Assembly: GCA_046152955.1 (NCBI GenBank)
Contig: JBJXGA010000205.1
Coordinates: 1 to 51,374 of the forward strand
Direction: 5' to 3'
Length of the DNA stretch: 51,374 nt
Source: SIAF01 sp046152955
Lineage (GTDB): Bacteria > Planctomycetota > Planctomycetia > Planctomycetales > Planctomycetaceae
Under the pieces are notes generated by a model. That model saw only the letters and a program-made list of their open reading frames with translations. It was not told the DNA's origin and ran no database searches. The translations under genes were made by a program, and so were the position numbers. Of this stretch, positions 42,765-50,545 are shown piece by piece; within the stretch, counting starts at the first letter, position 1; every line of letters starts with the position of its first letter.

Positions 42765-43067
42765 TCAATCCTGGACGTTCCGAATCGCACCGGGTGCGTA
42801 TTCACGCTGCCGCCAAACTCGATACGTTCCCGTTCTGAGCCGGATCGGACCGTGCTCCTGATGCACTAGCGTCGCATAATCCGCCGTGACGCTCACGAAC
42901 ATCGTCCGCTGCGATTCGTAGAGCGTGGCCTGCCCCCGTTCGGCAATGCGATGCGAATGGCCAGTCAATTCCCCTTCGGCCAGCACCAGATGGTGCAACC
43001 GCCTGGCCCCTTCGGGAACCTCCTCGACGCGAGCCACCAGAATGTCCCCATGGCGATAAAGCTCCAT
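42765..43067 (-). CDS. Small conserved protein paired with the DUF6745-like gene
   Basis: 100-residue cytoplasmic protein: YRHGDILVARVEEVPEGARR, LAEGELTGHSHRIAE and HGPIRLRTGTYRVWRQREY. The mostly beta pattern with GHSHR suggests a small barrel. I recall proteins of this shape next to DUF6745 proteins in other bacteria, but know no function. AGAGG lies a few bases before the ATG at 43067, which gives the family-like start; the open frame extends to 43232 without support. It appears to be the first gene of the seven-gene cluster; 151 bp separate it from a divergent gene, so the promoter should lie there. Confidence 0.7.
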   Translation of the reverse strand: MELYRHGDILVARVEEVPEGARRLHHLVLAEGELTGHSHRIAERGQATLYESQRTMFVSVTADYATLVHQEHGPIRLRTGTYRVWRQREYAPGAIRNVQD

Positions 43068-43218
43068 GATCGGCCTCTCGGAACGTGATGCAGGGAAAGA
43101 ACGAGCCGAGTATACCCGCACGATTCGGCCAACGCCACCGGTCATCCGCGGCGTCATCCAGAAAGTGCGAGATTCAGTCTTGTCCGAGGCGTTGCCGTTC
43201 ATTACAGTTCCCGCCGCC

Positions 43219-43524
43219 ATGTCCGAATACACGAATTACCAAAAGAAGGTCATCCAACGGTACTACGACAGTCGCGACCAGCAGGACGAGCAGAAGCTGG
43301 CCGAGCTGGTGACGAATCTGTACCTGTCGGAAGGGAAAAAACGGGCCAAGTTGTGGGAGCAGGCCCGCACCTACATGGAACGGATCCGCGTCCCCAAGAC
43401 GCGTATCGAGCACATCCTCAAGTCGGCCGACCCCACGGTCCTGGCTGCCGTCGTGCAGGAGATTCAGGACGGGACGCTCAAACGCGAACCGCCCCCTCCC
43501 AAGCCGACGGAGAAACCGGCGTAG
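43219..43524 (+). CDS. Small conserved planctomycete-type hypothetical protein
   Basis: 101-residue, highly charged helical protein starting MSEYTNYQKKVIQRYYDSRD and ending in a Pro/Lys tail. I recall very similar proteins as widely conserved in Planctomycetes with no known role. There are no membrane segments or cysteines. The start at 43219 matches that family; the open frame extends upstream over the promoter of the divergent gene and is not used. A weak Shine-Dalgarno only. Confidence 0.8.
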   Translation: MSEYTNYQKKVIQRYYDSRDQQDEQKLAELVTNLYLSEGKKRAKLWEQARTYMERIRVPKTRIEHILKSADPTVLAAVVQEIQDGTLKREPPPPKPTEKPA

Positions 43525-43581
43525 CGCGCGCGGACCAGAACCCGTCCAGGCCCTTCCTTTGAACAGTCGCTGCGACGCGAT

Positions 43582-44487
43582 TTACCCTCGCGAATCGCGA
43601 ATCGTCTCGACAACCGCCGGGTGGGCGTGCCGCGGCTCCAGGTAGCGGATTCCCCACGCCAGGGCGACCCCCAACAGCAGCGCCGCCGACAGCTTGAGCC
43701 GGTCGTGCGTATGAAACTGCACCTCGGGAAGCAGATCAGCCAGCGAGATGCACAAGAAGACCCCCGCCGCGAAACCCAGTGCCCCCCCCACCACCATCGG
43801 CGGCGAGCCCCCCAGGCGACGGATTCCCAGCCAGAACAACGCCGCCCCCAACGGACACATCAGAGCATAGCAGCCGTTCACCAGCCGCTGCGCGCTGCGG
43901 GACCACCCTCCAGCGGCCATCAGCGACGTGATCGACATGGCGTCCAGCGGTTTGTGGGCCATGACCGCCAGAAACGTCCCCAATCCCAGGATCAGCGACT
44001 GGGAATTGCCGTGCGATTCGGCATCGACGCTGGCGGCCAGCGCAGCCCCGTCGATCAGCGTGTGGATTCCCAGGCCGATCCCAATCCCGACCCAGCTCAA
44101 CCGATGTTTGGGGGGACCGGCGTGTGCTTGGTCGTGATCGTGGTCATGGTCGTGCCCGCAATCATGCTCGGCAACCGGTCGTGGATCGTGAACGTCGTGC
44201 TGTTCGGCGCTCCCGTGCTGATGAAAGTGAAACGCTCGAATCAGAAAGAACGTGGTCAGCAGCCCGGCCATCGTCCAGAGCACGACGGCATCCAGCGATT
44301 GCAATTCGATCGCCGCGTGGGGGAGCATGTGAAACAGCCCGACCCCCAGCATCAGCCCCCCGACAAAACTGACGAGCAACTGCATCCGGGCATGCGTCAG
44401 GCGGATGAGAGTCGGGAGTTTGCCGCCAGCCAGCGACGCGGCGGCGACAAACACGCAATACACGACGACAAGTTGCGCGGGTTGCAT
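43582..44487 (-). CDS. ZIP family metal transporter
   Basis: 301-residue divalent-cation importer/exporter of the ZIP family (zinc is usual). Eight hydrophobic segments; the signature metal site is GIHTLIDGAALAAS in TM4 and VMAHKPLDAMSITSLM in TM5. The cytoplasmic loop between TM3 and TM4 is strongly His/Asp-rich (HFHQHGSAEQHD, then CGHDHDHDHDQAHAG), typical of zinc-sensing loops. The ATG at 44487 begins the first helix; upstream in-frame codons (to 44688) lack family similarity, and no clear Shine-Dalgarno is seen. Convergent with the small conserved gene, divergent from clpC. Confidence 0.92.
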   Translation of the reverse strand: MQPAQLVVVYCVFVAAASLAGGKLPTLIRLTHARMQLLVSFVGGLMLGVGLFHMLPHAAIELQSLDAVVLWTMAGLLTTFFLIRAFHFHQHGSAEQHDVHDPRPVAEHDCGHDHDHDHDQAHAGPPKHRLSWVGIGIGLGIHTLIDGAALAASVDAESHGNSQSLILGLGTFLAVMAHKPLDAMSITSLMAAGGWSRSAQRLVNGCYALMCPLGAALFWLGIRRLGGSPPMVVGGALGFAAGVFLCISLADLLPEVQFHTHDRLKLSAALLLGVALAWGIRYLEPRHAHPAVVETIRDSRG

Positions 44488-45014
44488 GAACGGAGGAGAG
44501 GCGATTGGGACGCAATTGGATTGCGGATGATACGCGATTGCAGAACTGTCTCCAAGGCATGCGCCGAAGGCATTCGCCGAGGGTTGCCTCAGGGATTCCC
44601 GATCACTAGAATTCTCGCAGGTCGTGACAGACGGCAGGAGGACATTCGTCTGAGACGGCTCTGCCAAAAAGGCAGCCAGGTTCGGCATGGTCGCCGGGAT
44701 TCCAACGACCCCCTGACATTTGCTTCACATCCGCAGGAATTCATGGATCGGTTCCAGAACGCGACGCGCTCTGGAGGCGTTTCCACGAGGACTTCCGGCG
44801 TTTTGTGACCTATGGTTGGGAGAAGTCGGTATTCGTGGCGACTCCGGGTGAACCGGCACAAGGATTGCTCTGTCAGTGTAGAGCGAAGTTTGCGAAAGTT
44901 GCAGCAGTTACCGATCCCGGCGTGGCCCTCCCGGCCGAGGTCACGCGGACCGTTCCACATCAGGTGTCCGATGTCGGAGCGGCCCAACACGGCCGGATTT
45001 CAGGAGAGACTTCC
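44488..45014. other. 527-bp divergent intergenic region upstream of clpC
   Basis: No supported gene. The clpC frame is open back to 44805 without a plausible start before 45015. No CIRCE or CtsR-like operator was recognised upstream of clpC, so heat-shock control by those regulators is not indicated. Promoter elements could not be placed. Confidence 0.5.
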
Positions 45015-47543
45015 ATGTACGAGCGCTTCACCGACCGCGCCCGCAAAGTCATGCAGTTGGCCAACCAGGAAGCGCAACGCTTCAACCACGAGTACATCGG
45101 GACCGAGCACATCCTGCTGGGACTCGTCAAGGAAGGCTCGGGAGTCGCCGCCAACGTCCTCAAGAATCTCGATGTTGACCTCCGCAAAATCCGCCTGGAG
45201 GTGGAAAAGATCGTGCAGTCCGGTCCCGATATGGTGACCATGGGGAAACTCCCCCAGACACCACGCGCCAAAAAGGTCATCGAGTATTCCATGGAGGAGG
45301 CCCGCAACCTCAATCACAACTACGTCGGCACCGAGCACATCCTGCTGGGGTTGCTTCGCGAGCAAGAGGGAGTCGCCGCCCAGGTGTTGATGAACCTGGG
45401 GCTGAAACTCGAAGACGTGCGGGAAGAAGTCTTGAACCTGCTGGGTCACGGGGTCGAATCGTCCGAAGGGGGAGAGCGGGCCGTCTCCAGCGGCGCCAAA
45501 GGGGGCAAGAGTAAGACCCCCGCGCTGGACAGTTTCGGCCGCGACCTGACGGAATTGGCCCGGCAGGGGAAGCTCGACCCGGTCATTGGCCGTCAGAACG
45601 AAATCGAACGCGTGATTCAGATTCTCAGCCGCCGCCAGAAGAACAACCCCGTGCTGTTGGGCGAGGCGGGAGTCGGGAAAACGGCGATCGTCGAAGGGTT
45701 CGCCCAGATGGTCGTCGAGAACAACGTCCCCGAGTTGCTCCGGGACAAACGGATCGTGGTGCTGGACCTGGCAATGATGGTGGCCGGCACCAAGTACCGC
45801 GGTCAGTTCGAAGAGCGGATCAAGGCGGTTATGAATGAAGTCCGCCGCGCCAAGAATACGATCCTGTTCATTGACGAACTGCACACGCTGGTCGGCGCGG
45901 GAGGGGCGGAGGGGGCCATTGACGCCTCCAACGTGTTGAAGCCGGCCCTGAGCCGCGGCGAGTTGCAGTGCATCGGCGCCACGACGCTCGACGAGTACCG
46001 CAAGTACATCGAGAAGGACGGCGCTCTGGAACGGCGGTTCCAGACCGTCCTGGTAGAGCCCCCCAGCCCGGACGAAGCGGTGGAGATTCTGCGGGGGCTG
46101 CGCGATCGGTACGAAGCGCACCACCGCGTGCAGATTACCGACGAGGCGCTCAAGGCGGCGGTCGAACTCTCGACCCGGTACATCACCGGGCGCTGCCTCC
46201 CCGACAAGGCGATCGATGTCATCGACGAATCGGGAGCGCGGATCCGCTTGAAATCGATGGTCCGGCCCCCGGACCTCAAGGACATCGAAGAGGAAATCGA
46301 ACGACTCAACCAGGCCAAGGAAGAAGCGGTCGCCAACCAGGACTTCGAAAAAGCCGCTTCGCTTCGCGATAAGGCGGACAAGAAGAAGAAAGAGAAGGAA
46401 AACCTGGCCAAGGACTGGCGCGAGAAGTCGCACGAAGCGGACGGCGTGGTCGACGACGAGGTGATTGCCGAAGTCGTCTCAAAGATGACGGGCATTCCTC
46501 TAACCCGCCTGTCGAAGGCCGACGCCGTGCGGTTGCTCGACATGGAAAACGAGCTGCAGAAAAAGGTCATCAGCCAGGCGGAAGCGATCAAGTCGATCGC
46601 CAAGGCGGTCCGCCGCAGCCGCAGCGGGTTGAAAAACCCCAAGCGGCCGACCGGCGTGTTCATCTTCGCCGGGCCGACCGGCGTGGGAAAAACGCTCCTG
46701 GCCAAGTCGCTGGCGGCGTTCATGTTCGGCGACGAAGACGCGCTGATCCAGATCGACATGAGCGAATACATGGAGAAGCACAACGTCAGCCGCCTGATCG
46801 GCGCTCCTCCAGGTTACGTCGGCTACGAAGAGGGGGGCCAGCTCACGGAAAAGATCCGTCGCCGGCCCTATGCCGTCGTGTTGCTGGACGAAATCGAAAA
46901 GGCGCACCCCGACGTCTTCAACATGCTGTTGCAGATCATGGAAGAGGGGCACCTGACCGACAGCTTCGGCCGCAAGGTCGATTTCAAGAACGCCGTCGTG
47001 ATCATGACCACGAACGTCGGCGCCAGCGCGATTCACGCCGGCGACACGTTTGGCTTCAGCAAAAAGGACGAAGATACCAGCTACGGCAAAATGAAAGAGC
47101 GCCTGATGCACGAGATCGAGCGCGAGTTCAAGCCCGAGTTCCTGGGACGGGTCGATGACGTGATCGTCTTCCGCCACCTGACGAAGGAAGACCTGAAGCG
47201 GATCATCGACATCGAGCTGGGCAAAGTCCGCGAACGATTGTGGGAACGGGGACTCAAGCTGGTCCTCACCGACGATTCCAAGGACTTCATCATCAGCAAG
47301 GGATCGGACCTGGACTTCGGCGCCCGCCCCTTGCGACGCGCGATCGAGAATTACATCGAAGACCCTCTCTCGGAAGAGCTGCTGAAGGGGAGTTTCGAAG
47401 GGAAGACGACGATCACCGTCACCGTCACCGAAACCGGCGATCAGAAACACCTGTGCTTCGACGCCACCAGCGAGCCGGTGGGAGAACCCGAAGTCGTGGG
47501 GGCCGCCGCCGACGGAGGCGCCCCGGCGACCGCCGGAGAATGA
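45015..47543 (+). CDS. clpC: ATP-dependent Clp protease ATP-binding subunit ClpC
   Basis: Hsp100 unfoldase that feeds substrates to ClpP. 842 residues in the canonical order: two Clp-N repeats (MYERFTDRARKVMQLANQEA and NHNYVGTEHILLGLLRE), AAA1 with Walker A GEAGVGKTAIVEG (near 216), a middle region with a UVR-type motif (EKAASLRDKADKKKKEKE, near 445), AAA2 with GPTGVGKTLLAKSL (near 553), and the D2-small domain with GARPLRRAIENYIEDPLSEELL. Ala/Gly-rich tail. The start at 45015 follows CAGGAGAG. It is transcribed alone and ends at a strong terminator; no mcsA/mcsB/ctsR neighbours. Confidence 0.97.
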   Translation: MYERFTDRARKVMQLANQEAQRFNHEYIGTEHILLGLVKEGSGVAANVLKNLDVDLRKIRLEVEKIVQSGPDMVTMGKLPQTPRAKKVIEYSMEEARNLNHNYVGTEHILLGLLREQEGVAAQVLMNLGLKLEDVREEVLNLLGHGVESSEGGERAVSSGAKGGKSKTPALDSFGRDLTELARQGKLDPVIGRQNEIERVIQILSRRQKNNPVLLGEAGVGKTAIVEGFAQMVVENNVPELLRDKRIVVLDLAMMVAGTKYRGQFEERIKAVMNEVRRAKNTILFIDELHTLVGAGGAEGAIDASNVLKPALSRGELQCIGATTLDEYRKYIEKDGALERRFQTVLVEPPSPDEAVEILRGLRDRYEAHHRVQITDEALKAAVELSTRYITGRCLPDKAIDVIDESGARIRLKSMVRPPDLKDIEEEIERLNQAKEEAVANQDFEKAASLRDKADKKKKEKENLAKDWREKSHEADGVVDDEVIAEVVSKMTGIPLTRLSKADAVRLLDMENELQKKVISQAEAIKSIAKAVRRSRSGLKNPKRPTGVFIFAGPTGVGKTLLAKSLAAFMFGDEDALIQIDMSEYMEKHNVSRLIGAPPGYVGYEEGGQLTEKIRRRPYAVVLLDEIEKAHPDVFNMLLQIMEEGHLTDSFGRKVDFKNAVVIMTTNVGASAIHAGDTFGFSKKDEDTSYGKMKERLMHEIEREFKPEFLGRVDDVIVFRHLTKEDLKRIIDIELGKVRERLWERGLKLVLTDDSKDFIISKGSDLDFGARPLRRAIENYIEDPLSEELLKGSFEGKTTITVTVTETGDQKHLCFDATSEPVGEPEVVGAAADGGAPATAGE

Positions 47544-47574
47544 CGGTTCTGGACTACGAGAATTGAGTCCGCTT

Positions 47575-47610
47575 CGACCCGCGAAATCATTTTTCGCGGG
47601 TCGATTTTTT
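47575..47610 (+). terminator. Rho-independent terminator of clpC
   Basis: CGACCCGCGAAA (47575-47586) pairs perfectly with TTTCGCGGGTCG (47592-47603) around a 5-nt loop, followed by ATTTTTT. A 12-bp stem plus T-run 31 bp after the clpC stop. Confidence 0.92.
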
Positions 47611-47668
47611 GAGTCACCCTGCCAGGGGCGCTTACCGACAGGCACCGATTCCGGGTCGAGAATTGAGG

Positions 47669-48952
47669 ATGGTGGTGTTGATGCAACATTTCTCGTCGGT
47701 CGCCTGCACGGTCTGCGGTTGTGTTTGCGATGACTTGCAGGTGACGGTCGACAATGGACAGATCATCGGTTGCGAACGGGCCTGCGAACTGGCCGAGCCC
47801 TGGTACTTTGGCCAGAATCAGCCGGTGCAACCTGCGGCGCTGATCGAGGGGCGTCCGGCGGACCACGATCTGGCCGTGGCCAAAGCCGCGGAGATTCTGC
47901 GCGGCGCCTCGTCCCCGCTGGTTTATGGGTTGTCCCGAAGCAGCACCGACGGTCAACGCGCGGCAGTCTCCCTGGGAGAGCACATAGGCGCCACCATCGA
48001 CACGACCGCGTCCTTGTGTCACGCCCCATCGCTTGTGGCTCTTCAGGAAGTGGGAGAGGTCACCTGCACTCTGGGGGAGGTGCGCAACCGGGCCGATCTC
48101 GTCATTTTCTGGGGATCAAATCCGGTGGAGAGTCATCCGCGCCACCTGGAACGCTATTCGCTGTATCCCAGGGGTAAGTTCATTCCCGACGGACGCGCCA
48201 ATCGGACGCTGGTAGTCGCGGATATTCAATCGACGGCCACCACCGCCATCGCCGACCAGTTCCTGCCGGTCGTTCCGGGGCGTGATTTCGAGGCCCTGAA
48301 CGCCTTGCGCTGCCTGGTCCGCAGGGTTCCGCTGTCGGCGGGAGCTGACATCGGCGCACCGCTGGCAGAACTGGAACGGTTGGCGGAACGGATGGTGAAT
48401 TGCCGATACGGGATCATATTCTTTGGACTGGGACTGAGCATGAGCGGCGTCGGTCACCAAAACGTCGCCGCGCTGCTGATGCTGGTTCGGGATCTCAACG
48501 CCCGCACCCGGTTTTGCGCAAGAAGGATGCGCGTTCCCGGCGACGTGACGGGCGCCGACACGGTGCTGCTCTGGCAGACGGGCTATCCCTTCAGCGTCAA
48601 CCTGGCACGGGGATATCCACGCTACAACCCAGGCGAATTCTCCGCGCAGGAAATGCTGCAGCGGGGAGAGGTCGATGCCTGCTTGCTGGTCGGGAGTGAA
48701 GGACTGGCGCGTTTTTCTGATGACGCCATCAGCAAACTGCGCTCGATTCCCACCGTCGTTTTGGATTATCCTGGCGTCGAGTCGCTGATTCCCCCAACCA
48801 TTCGCTTCACGACCGCGGTCTACGGGGTCCATCGAGCCGGGACGGTGTACCGCATGGACGGAGTGCCCATTCCACTCCGTGCCCTGCTCCCGACCGACTA
48901 TCCTGACGACTCCGAGGTTTTACAGCGCATCGAGACTGCGATCCGTGGATGA
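47669..48952 (+). CDS. fhcB: Formylmethanofuran dehydrogenase/formyltransferase complex subunit B
   Basis: Subunit B of the Fwd/Fhc complex, which interconverts formyl-methanofuran (or its analogue) and formate/CO2 in the tetrahydromethanopterin C1 pathway; Planctomycetes are known bacterial carriers. 427 residues: the N-terminal iron-sulfur segment ACTVCGCVCDDL...GCERACELAEPW, and TTASLCHAPS (C117), equivalent to the Mo/W-pterin cysteine of archaeal FwdB, then molybdopterin-oxidoreductase-type repeats. Other Fhc subunits are not in the window. Start is ATG 47669; ATG 47681 is possible. An upstream TTG at 47609 lies inside the clpC terminator and is rejected. It overlaps a longer frame of the next gene. 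Confidence 0.9.
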   Translation: MVVLMQHFSSVACTVCGCVCDDLQVTVDNGQIIGCERACELAEPWYFGQNQPVQPAALIEGRPADHDLAVAKAAEILRGASSPLVYGLSRSSTDGQRAAVSLGEHIGATIDTTASLCHAPSLVALQEVGEVTCTLGEVRNRADLVIFWGSNPVESHPRHLERYSLYPRGKFIPDGRANRTLVVADIQSTATTAIADQFLPVVPGRDFEALNALRCLVRRVPLSAGADIGAPLAELERLAERMVNCRYGIIFFGLGLSMSGVGHQNVAALLMLVRDLNARTRFCARRMRVPGDVTGADTVLLWQTGYPFSVNLARGYPRYNPGEFSAQEMLQRGEVDACLLVGSEGLARFSDDAISKLRSIPTVVLDYPGVESLIPPTIRFTTAVYGVHRAGTVYRMDGVPIPLRALLPTDYPDDSEVLQRIETAIRG

Positions 48953-48996
48953 TCGCAGGTTTGGCACTTTTTGGACTTAAGGAAGGATCGCCCGCA

Positions 48997-49704
48997 ATGC
49001 TCTCCCGCACCCTGGAACCCGAGGTGATGGACACTCTGGAAGAGGCGGTGGAATACGACGACATGGATCATGCCAAAGTGAATGCCTCGTTTTCAGAGGA
49101 CTTTTTGGCCGCCCTGGGAATTGTCGAGGGTCGCTCCGAATCGGAAGAAGAGCGCGGACCAGCGTCTGGTGCTCCCTTGCGAGTTCTCGATGTCGGCACC
49201 GGGACGGCGCGGATCCCGCTGGCGATCTGTCGCAAAACCGATCGGCTGCGGATCACAGGCATTGACCTGTCGGCCCACATGCTGCAATTGGGCCAGCGGC
49301 ACGTGATCGCCCAGGGGTTGAATCGCGTCATCAAACTCGAACAGGTGGATGCCAAGCAACTCCCGTATGGCGATGCGACGTTCGACGCCGTCATTTCCAA
49401 CAGCATCGTCCATCACATCCCCGAACCGATTCACGTTTTGCGGGAGATGGTCCGCGTCCTCCGTCCCGGCGGGCTGCTGTTTGTTCGCGACCTGCTGCGC
49501 CCCGCCGACGCCGAGACGATTGAAGCCATCCTGGCGCGGCACGCCGCGGATGCCAACCGCCGTCAGCGACAACTGTTCCAGCAATCGCTGCAAGCCGCCC
49601 TGACGGTGAAGGAAATCGGCCAATTGCTGCGGGAACTGGGGCAGAATCCAGAGCACGTCCGCCAATCCAGCGATCGGCACTGGACGATCGTGGCGCGGAA
49701 GTGA
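48997..49704 (+). CDS. Class I SAM-dependent methyltransferase
   Basis: 235 residues. After a planctomycete-type N-terminus (LEPEVMDTLEEAVEYDDMDH) comes the Rossmann methyltransferase core: motif I VLDVGTGTARIPLAI (near 57-71), ITGIDLSAHML (acidic motif II), DAKQLPYGDATFDAVISNSIVHH (motif IV) and VLRPGGLLFVRD (motif VI). The substrate is unknown. The start at 48997 has AAGGAAGGA about nine bases upstream; an ATG at 48949 overlaps the fhcB stop and is the alternative. Directly downstream of fhcB, so co-transcription is likely and a link to C1 metabolism is possible. Confidence 0.87.
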   Translation: MLSRTLEPEVMDTLEEAVEYDDMDHAKVNASFSEDFLAALGIVEGRSESEEERGPASGAPLRVLDVGTGTARIPLAICRKTDRLRITGIDLSAHMLQLGQRHVIAQGLNRVIKLEQVDAKQLPYGDATFDAVISNSIVHHIPEPIHVLREMVRVLRPGGLLFVRDLLRPADAETIEAILARHAADANRRQRQLFQQSLQAALTVKEIGQLLRELGQNPEHVRQSSDRHWTIVARK

Positions 49705-49756
49705 ATCGCTTATCGCTGGTCCCACCCGACTCTCTACTTTCGGCCAGGATCGGCCG

Positions 49757-50488
49757 TCAGGTCGCTACCTCGTGGGAATGGGAACCCGAGCCAAACAGTG
49801 CGGCGATTTCCCGTTTGCGCAGATATCGCAGGCTCAGGACGTAGTACAGGGCCTTGACCAAGAGCCAGCCAATGGCCAGGACGAGACCAATGATCGTCGC
49901 CACCTGAGTGATCGACGAGCCGAATTCCGCAGCTCCTTGTCCGCCGCCGGCGCCCGACATAATCTTGTTCATGTACTCCTGCGTCACCGCCTGCGTTTCG
50001 TTCTGGAGCAATAGAGCCGGTATCAAGGAGATCGATTCGATTACCAGCGCGGCCGTCAAGCCCCACATCAGCCATTTTCTACCGAAGGGCTTGAGCCCCA
50101 GAGCGCCAGCGGCGCCGGCGATCATCAGCAATTCCGCGACCATTTTGACCACCAGCAGCGGGACCGTCATCCAAGCGTATTTCTTGGCCACCGCCAGAAT
50201 TTTGGTATTCATTTCCTGTTGAGCTTGGCGCATCGCTTCATTACCACCAGGCTGCATCCCGCTCATCGCTTCTTGCAGTTGTGCTCCGAACGCCTGGGAC
50301 GCCAATCCGGCGCACCCTGTCAGCAGCCCCACGATTCCCAACAGCAGCGCCAGAATGCAGACGGCAGTCAATCCTCCAGGGCGGGTTCGCGCGGCGGGGA
50401 CTTGGGTTCCGTCGTCGTGCGACACCGGTGTCATGCGCGATGATCCTTCTGTCAGCCATGGGTCTTGCGGGGAATTCGGCTCGGACAT
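49757..50488 (-). CDS. Hypothetical membrane protein
   Basis: 243 residues with a Ser/Pro-rich hydrophilic N-terminus of about 40 residues, then four hydrophobic segments: about 40-65 (GLTAVCILALLLGIVGLLTG), 105-130, 138-158 and 190-215. A charged amphipathic loop (about 70-100) follows the first helix. No family recognised; the general style (proline-rich tail plus four helices) is common in Planctomycetes. The ATG at 50488 is chosen over the GTG at 50494 because GGAG lies eight bases upstream. Convergent with the methyltransferase gene; possibly in line with the sugar kinase gene upstream. Confidence 0.65.
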   Translation of the reverse strand: MSEPNSPQDPWLTEGSSRMTPVSHDDGTQVPAARTRPGGLTAVCILALLLGIVGLLTGCAGLASQAFGAQLQEAMSGMQPGGNEAMRQAQQEMNTKILAVAKKYAWMTVPLLVVKMVAELLMIAGAAGALGLKPFGRKWLMWGLTAALVIESISLIPALLLQNETQAVTQEYMNKIMSGAGGGQGAAEFGSSITQVATIIGLVLAIGWLLVKALYYVLSLRYLRKREIAALFGSGSHSHEVAT

Positions 50489-50545
50489 CTTCACGTCTCC
50501 AGGGGCAAAGGGAATCAGTCACCGTTCAGTCAGCGGAGCGAGGGC

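Noticed and set aside
44805..45014. In-frame upstream extension of clpC
   Set aside because: It adds 70 residues before the standard MYERFTDRARKV start, has no Clp-N similarity, and a strong Shine-Dalgarno precedes 45015.
47609..47668. TTG start for the fhcB gene
   Set aside because: The TTG lies in the T-run of the clpC terminator; the added 20 residues are not family-like.
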